A stretch of DNA of 64,000 nt, taken from positions 264,249 through 328,248 of the forward strand of contig RECY01000028.1 in the NCBI GenBank assembly GCA_007693785.1, read 5' to 3'. The position numbers and the translations under genes were made by a program. Position 1 is the stretch's first letter, and every line of letters starts with the position of its first letter. The notes beneath the pieces were generated by a model. It did not search any database and was not told where the DNA came from. It worked only from the letters and a program-made list of their open reading frames with translations. This stretch comes from Phycisphaerales bacterium. GTDB taxonomy: Bacteria > Planctomycetota > Phycisphaerae > Phycisphaerales > UBA1924. Shown here piece after piece: positions 60,231-64,000 of the stretch.

Positions 60231-61490
60231 TCACCCGAGCCCGCGCACAAACGCGTCGATACGCTCCAGCCCCTGGTCGATCTGCGCTTCCGAGCACGCG
60301 AAGCTGATCCGCACGTGCTCGCGCCCGCACCCGCCGAAGTCCTCGCCAGGGATGACCGCGACGTGGTGCTCGTCCAGCAGTGCCTCGCAGAAGCTGAGCC
60401 CGCTGTCGATCGTCCGCCCACCGGCGGAGGTCTTGCCGAAGTGGGCCTTCACGTTGACGAACGCGTAGAACGCCCCCGTCGGCTCCGGGCAGCTCAGCCC
60501 CTCGATCCGGTCCAGCCCAGCCTTGATCCGCTTCGCGCGGCTCGCGAACGCCGCCCGCATCCGCTCGACGTCGTCGGCGCACTCCGCGAGCGCCGTGCGG
60601 ATCGCGGGGTAGACGAAGCTGGTGATGTTGGTCGTCATCTGCCCTTGAAGCGTGCCGAGGCTCTGGATGAGCGTCTTGCCGAATTCGCCGGGAATACCGC
60701 AGTACCCGGCCCGCCACCCGGTCATCGCGAACGCCTTGCTGACGCCGTTAATGGTCACGGTCCGCTCGGCGACTTCCGGGATGCTCCCGATCGAGAACGC
60801 CTCGATCCCGCCGTAGACGATCTTCTCGTAGATCTCGTCGCTCAGGATCACGAGCTGCGGGCAGACCGTTTCGCACGCCTCGGCGATCACCGTCGCGAGC
60901 GCGTGCAGCTCGCCCTCGGTGTACATGGTGCCGCACGGGTTGCTGGGGGAGTTCAGGAAGAGCGCCCGGCTCCGCGGGGTCAGGGCGGCTCGGAGCTGCT
61001 CGGGCGAGATCTTGAAGTCGCTCTCCGGCCCCGTGTCGACCTCGACCACGCGTCCGCCGCTGAGCTCGACGATCGGCTTGTAGCTGACCCATGCCGGGAC
61101 GGGGATGACCGCCTCGGCGGGGGCCTCCCCGGTCGCGGGGGCGTCGAACAGGCACTGGCAGAGCCCGTAGATCGTGTGCTTCGCCCCGGCCGAGATGCCG
61201 ACGTGGTCCGCCGTCAGCCCGGGGATCCGGTTCTCCTCCGTGAACTTGTCGGCGATCGCCTGGCGGGTCTCCGGGTCGCCCAGGGTCGGCATGTACTTGG
61301 TCTGCCCGTTCCACAGGGCGTCGATCGCCGCCTGCTTGATCCGGTCCGGGGTGTCGAAATCCGGCTCGCCCAAGGCGAAGCTCAGCACGTCCTTCCCGGC
61401 CCGCTTCAGGGCCCGGGCCCGGTTCGCGACCGCGACCGTCACCGATGGCTGAAGATTGGCGACCCGATCAGACACCTGGATAGGGGGCAT
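60231..61490 (-). CDS. aspartate/aromatic aminotransferase (class I PLP, subgroup Ib-like)
   Basis: 419 residues. GGAG lies six bases before the ATG at 61490. Typical features: VANLQPSVTVAVANRARALKRAG, FALGEPDFDTP, NSPSNPCGTMYT, ILSDEIYEKIVYGG and NGVSKAFAMTGWRAGYCG with the Schiff-base Lys. These match the AspC type of Thermus/Bacillus, which transaminates aspartate and often related dicarboxylic acids such as glutamate and aminoadipate. It is one of two class I aminotransferases in the window that might supply a transamination missing from the lysW operon, but nothing ties it to that operon. Confidence 0.92.
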   Translation of the reverse strand: MPPIQVSDRVANLQPSVTVAVANRARALKRAGKDVLSFALGEPDFDTPDRIKQAAIDALWNGQTKYMPTLGDPETRQAIADKFTEENRIPGLTADHVGISAGAKHTIYGLCQCLFDAPATGEAPAEAVIPVPAWVSYKPIVELSGGRVVEVDTGPESDFKISPEQLRAALTPRSRALFLNSPSNPCGTMYTEGELHALATVIAEACETVCPQLVILSDEIYEKIVYGGIEAFSIGSIPEVAERTVTINGVSKAFAMTGWRAGYCGIPGEFGKTLIQSLGTLQGQMTTNITSFVYPAIRTALAECADDVERMRAAFASRAKRIKAGLDRIEGLSCPEPTGAFYAFVNVKAHFGKTSAGGRTIDSGLSFCEALLDEHHVAVIPGEDFGGCGREHVRISFACSEAQIDQGLERIDAFVRGLG

Positions 61491-61811
61491 GGGAGGCTCC
61501 GGGGGCAGAAGGCGAACGAGGACGCTGGAGCCGGGAGGATACCGCCCCCGCGTCCGCACAGCGGGCGGGCCCATCGGCTCGGACCGGCAGAGGACCGGCG
61601 TTTCGAGCCACGTCGCGGATTGATCCTGATGAGATCTGAACCTAGCCTTGGCGGTCGATGGCTCGCCTCCCGGCGGCGCGATCGGGCTGTACGAATCGAG
61701 ATTCCGGGTGCCAAGCCCGGCCTCTTTGGGTAAGATCTGAGACAATCTCGGGCGGTCGATTCGGCAATGGTGCCCGATCGGCCCGACGATCCGGAAAAGG
61801 AAGCCGACCAC
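61491..61811. other. divergent promoter region, aminotransferase/rpsO
   Basis: 321 bases between divergent starts. It should hold both promoters; I see no strong boxes, RNA gene or repeat. An in-frame ATG for rpsO at 61767 would add 15 residues that do not look like S15. Confidence 0.4.
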
Positions 61812-62078
61812 GTGATTCTCGCCGAGCAGAAGCAACAGGTCATCTCCGAGAGCCGCCGTCACGACACCGACAGCGGTTCTCCGGAAGTGCAGATCTCGAT
61901 CCTCACCCAGCGCATCAAGGAAGTGGCGGGCCACCTCCGCGAGCATCGCCAAGACCACCACACCCGTCGCGGGCTGGTCATGATGGTCGCGAAGCGCAAC
62001 CGCCTGCTCCGCTACCTCCAGCGTCAGGATCGCGACGCCTACCTGGCGACGATCCAGCGCCTCGGCCTCCGCAAGTAA
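61812..62078 (+). CDS. rpsO: 30S ribosomal protein S15
   Basis: 88 residues from the GTG at 61812, the normal S15 length (AAGGAAG about eight bases upstream). Signatures: DTGSxEVQ-like DTDSGSPEVQISILTQRI, LREHRQDHHTRRGLVMMVAKRNRLLRYLQ and a final YLATIQRLGLRK. It binds 16S rRNA early in small-subunit assembly and often represses its own translation. The rpsO-pnp order is the common bacterial arrangement. Confidence 0.97.
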   Translation: MILAEQKQQVISESRRHDTDSGSPEVQISILTQRIKEVAGHLREHRQDHHTRRGLVMMVAKRNRLLRYLQRQDRDAYLATIQRLGLRK

Positions 62079-62085
62079 GCATTTC

Positions 62086-62118
62086 GGCCCGTCGGGCAAA
62101 CGCCCGACGGGCCGTTTT
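62086..62118 (+). terminator. terminator between rpsO and pnp
   Basis: A perfect 12-bp stem GGCCCGTCGGGC (62086-62097) and complement (62102-62113) with a 4-base loop, then GTTTTCGTTT. It separates rpsO from pnp or allows partial read-through. Confidence 0.88.
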
Positions 62119-62439
62119 CGTTTCGGACCCGGCGTCCGCGTTGCCTTTGTGGCAGTGGGCACCGGGCAGCGTGCCCGAGGTTCGTGAGGGACTGGGGCGA
62201 TCGCAAGTGCGCGATCCCGCCCGCCGACCTGCTGCTCTGCCCGATGCCTTCTGCCTCTCTGGATGACGCGAACGCCTGGTAAACCACCCGGCCCGCGCCG
62301 GTCGGTGCGTGCCCACGCGGCGTTCGGATCTTCGGATCCACCGCATGGGGCCCGCACCCGGACCGTGGCGGGCGTGTCCCCAAGCCGGGCGGCCCGCATC
62401 GGGCGCGCCTCTCGGCGGATCGCAAGAGGCAAGCAAGAT
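62119..62439. other. pnp upstream region
   Basis: 321 bases between the rpsO terminator and pnp. In many bacteria the pnp leader folds into an RNase III-processed hairpin for autoregulation. I see only short inverted repeats here (around 62325-62345, a tandem TTCGGATC) and no gene. Confidence 0.4.
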
Positions 62440-64000
62440 ATGGCAGCGCAGAAATTCGTCCGGGTCGAGCGAGAGATCGCCGGCCGCACCCTCATCCTCG
62501 AAACCGGCAAAGTCGCCAAACTCGCGTCCAGCGCCGTGATCGCCCATTACGCCGAGAGCAGCGTCCTCGCGTCCTGCATGCGGGCGTCGCCCCGCCCGGG
62601 GCTCGACTTCTTCCCGCTCCAGGTCGATTACCGGGAGAAGACGGCTGCGGCCGGCAAGTTCCCCGGCGGCTTCCGCAAGCGCGAGGGTGCCCCCAACGAA
62701 AAAGAAATCCTCACCATGCGGATGATCGACCGCCCGATCCGCCCGCTCTTCCCCGACGGTTTCATCGATGAGGTCCAGCTCCAGTGCTGGGTCATGAGCC
62801 ACGACACCGAGAACGACACCGACGTGCTCGCCGGCACCGCCGCCAGCGCGGCCCTGGCGATCAGCAACGCGCCCTTCGACGGCCCGACCGCCACCGTCCG
62901 TGTCGGTCGCGTGTTCACCGACGACGGCCCGGTCTTCGTCCTGAACCCCACCGTCAGCCAGCTCGAGTACAGCGACCTGGACCTCGTGCTCGCCGGGCAC
63001 AAGGACGGGATCAACATGATCGAGGTCGGGGCGGCCGAGATCTCCGAAGCCGACATGGTCGACGCGATCGAGTTCGGCTACAAGGGGGTTCTCGAGATCA
63101 TCAGCCTGATCGACGAACTCGTGAAGAAGGTCGGGCAGAAGAAGGTGCCCGGCACGCTGAACGTGCCGACGGACGCGATCGTGGCGGCCGTGAAGAAGGC
63201 CGCTGAGAAGGACCTGACCGAGGCGCGGCAGATCCCCGGGAAGGCCGACCGGAGCGAGGCCGTGGGCGCGATCCGGGACCGCGTGCTCGACAAGCACTTC
63301 CCGCTCAAGGAGAACGGGACCTACGGCGAGTTCGCTGAGAGCCAGCAGAACCGCGCGATGGCGAAGGAAGCCTTCCGCACGCTTGAGAAGAAGATCACCC
63401 GCAAGCTGATCGTCGAGAAGAAGACCCGCGCCGACGGGCGCAAGGCGACCGAGATCCGCCCGATCACCGGCGAGGTCGGCGTCTTCGCCCGCACCCACGG
63501 CTCGGCCCTCTTCCAGCGCGGCGAGACGCAGAGCCTCGTGAGCTGTACCCTCGGCACCGGCAAGGACGAGCAGATCGTCGACGGGCTCACCCCCGAGTAC
63601 AGCAAGAAGTTCGTTCTGCACTACAACTTCCCGCCCTTCTGCGTGGGCGAGGCCGGGCGCATCATGGGCCCCGGGCGTCGCGAGATCGGGCACGGCGCGC
63701 TCGCCGAGCGATCGCTCATGGCGATCCTCCCGAACCCGGAAGACTTCCCCTACACCATCCGCCTGATCAGCGACATCACCGAGAGCAACGGCTCCAGCAG
63801 CATGGCCTCGGTCTGCGGCGGGTGCCTCGCGCTCATGGACGCGGGCGTCCCGATCAAGGCGACCTGCGCCGGCATCAGCGTCGGGCGGTTCACCGACGAG
63901 GCCGGCAAGAAGGAGCTGTTCGTCACCGACATCATCGGTGAGGAGGACTTCTTCGGCGACATGGACTTCAAGGTCTCCGGCACCCGCGAGGGCATCACCG
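62440..64000 (+). CDS. pnp: polynucleotide phosphorylase (3' part beyond the window)
   Basis: 520 residues visible from the ATG at 62440. The first RNase PH domain (VLASCMRASPRPGLDFFPLQVDYREKTAAAGKFPGGFRKREG ... RMIDRPIRPLFPDG) and helical linker are complete. The second RNase PH core begins with KKTRADGRKATEIRPITGEVG, ALFQRGETQSLVSCTLGTGKDEQ and proceeds to ITESNGSSSMASVCGG. KH and S1 domains would lie outside. The enzyme is the 3'-5' phosphorolytic exoribonuclease of the RNA degradosome. Start context is a weak AAGAGGC site. Confidence 0.97.
   Translation, partial: MAAQKFVRVEREIAGRTLILETGKVAKLASSAVIAHYAESSVLASCMRASPRPGLDFFPLQVDYREKTAAAGKFPGGFRKREGAPNEKEILTMRMIDRPIRPLFPDGFIDEVQLQCWVMSHDTENDTDVLAGTAASAALAISNAPFDGPTATVRVGRVFTDDGPVFVLNPTVSQLEYSDLDLVLAGHKDGINMIEVGAAEISEADMVDAIEFGYKGVLEIISLIDELVKKVGQKKVPGTLNVPTDAIVAAVKKAAEKDLTEARQIPGKADRSEAVGAIRDRVLDKHFPLKENGTYGEFAESQQNRAMAKEAFRTLEKKITRKLIVEKKTRADGRKATEIRPITGEVGVFARTHGSALFQRGETQSLVSCTLGTGKDEQIVDGLTPEYSKKFVLHYNFPPFCVGEAGRIMGPGRREIGHGALAERSLMAILPNPEDFPYTIRLISDITESNGSSSMASVCGGCLALMDAGVPIKATCAGISVGRFTDEAGKKELFVTDIIGEEDFFGDMDFKVSGTREGIT

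Overview
The window is GC-rich and densely coded, with many four-base ATGA/GTGA overlaps between adjacent genes. It looks like a chromosomal segment of a planctomycete, most likely of the Phycisphaerales. The strongest pointers are a secreted protein ending in the two-repeat dockerin-like tail with a final ACP (the GC-type dockerin typical of that order), a pseudopilin with an H-X9-DG-like C-terminus, and membrane proteins with short CxxC/CPECG zinc ribbons. I see no phage genes, insertion sequences, CRISPR arrays, rRNAs or tRNAs.

Layout. 1-4.7 kb (minus strand): the 5' part of a MoxR/ChlI-type AAA ATPase and a set of unrecognised membrane or secreted proteins, two with zinc ribbons. 4.8-8.4 kb (minus): a class I photolyase, an iron-sulfur cryptochrome/photolyase and a small membrane protein. 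8.6-14.7 kb (plus): the bacterial repair quartet MBL exonuclease, ATP-dependent ligase, Lhr-type helicase and PdeM. 14.8-15.9 kb (minus): methyltransferase and peroxiredoxin. 16.0-21.2 kb (plus): overlapping operon of aminotransferase, AtoE permease, glycerate 2-kinase and FAD amine oxidase, followed by a bacteriophytochrome kinase. 23.5-28.1 kb (minus): GH57 protein plus glycogen branching enzyme. 28.4-32.2 kb (plus): entericidin-like lipoprotein, DUF1328 protein, HTH regulator, S41 protease-like lipoprotein and an exported protein. 32.3-37.0 kb (minus): dockerin-tailed secreted protein and a secreted GH13 amylase. 37.2-42.5 kb (plus): pseudopilin and a ribose-type ABC transporter.

42.5-53.1 kb (minus) is the centrepiece: a ten-gene operon joining the LysW carrier-protein lysine/ornithine enzymes (LysW, X, Y, Z, K) to a short citrate-synthase-family enzyme, an HD-fold protein, a fungal Lys4-type homoaconitase, a homoisocitrate-dehydrogenase-like enzyme and an MmgE/PrpD dehydratase. 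Read as a pathway, it supplies condensation, dehydration, hydration and oxidative decarboxylation, and then carrier-bound activation, reduction and release. The two transamination steps are missing, and a citrate-synthase-type protein stands where homocitrate synthase is expected. Upstream of lysW is a 32-codon reading frame with four AAA lysine codons, a 12-bp inverted repeat, a competing third segment and a perfect terminator hairpin. This is the layout of a transcription attenuator reading lysyl-tRNA, and it points to lysine as the end product.

53.5-60.1 kb (plus): type II secretion-type pseudopilins, a secretin with a very long C-terminal extension and a TPR lipoprotein. 60.2-64.0 kb: aspartate aminotransferase (minus), then rpsO and the 5' part of pnp (plus).

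All family calls come from reading motifs by eye. No database or folding program was used.
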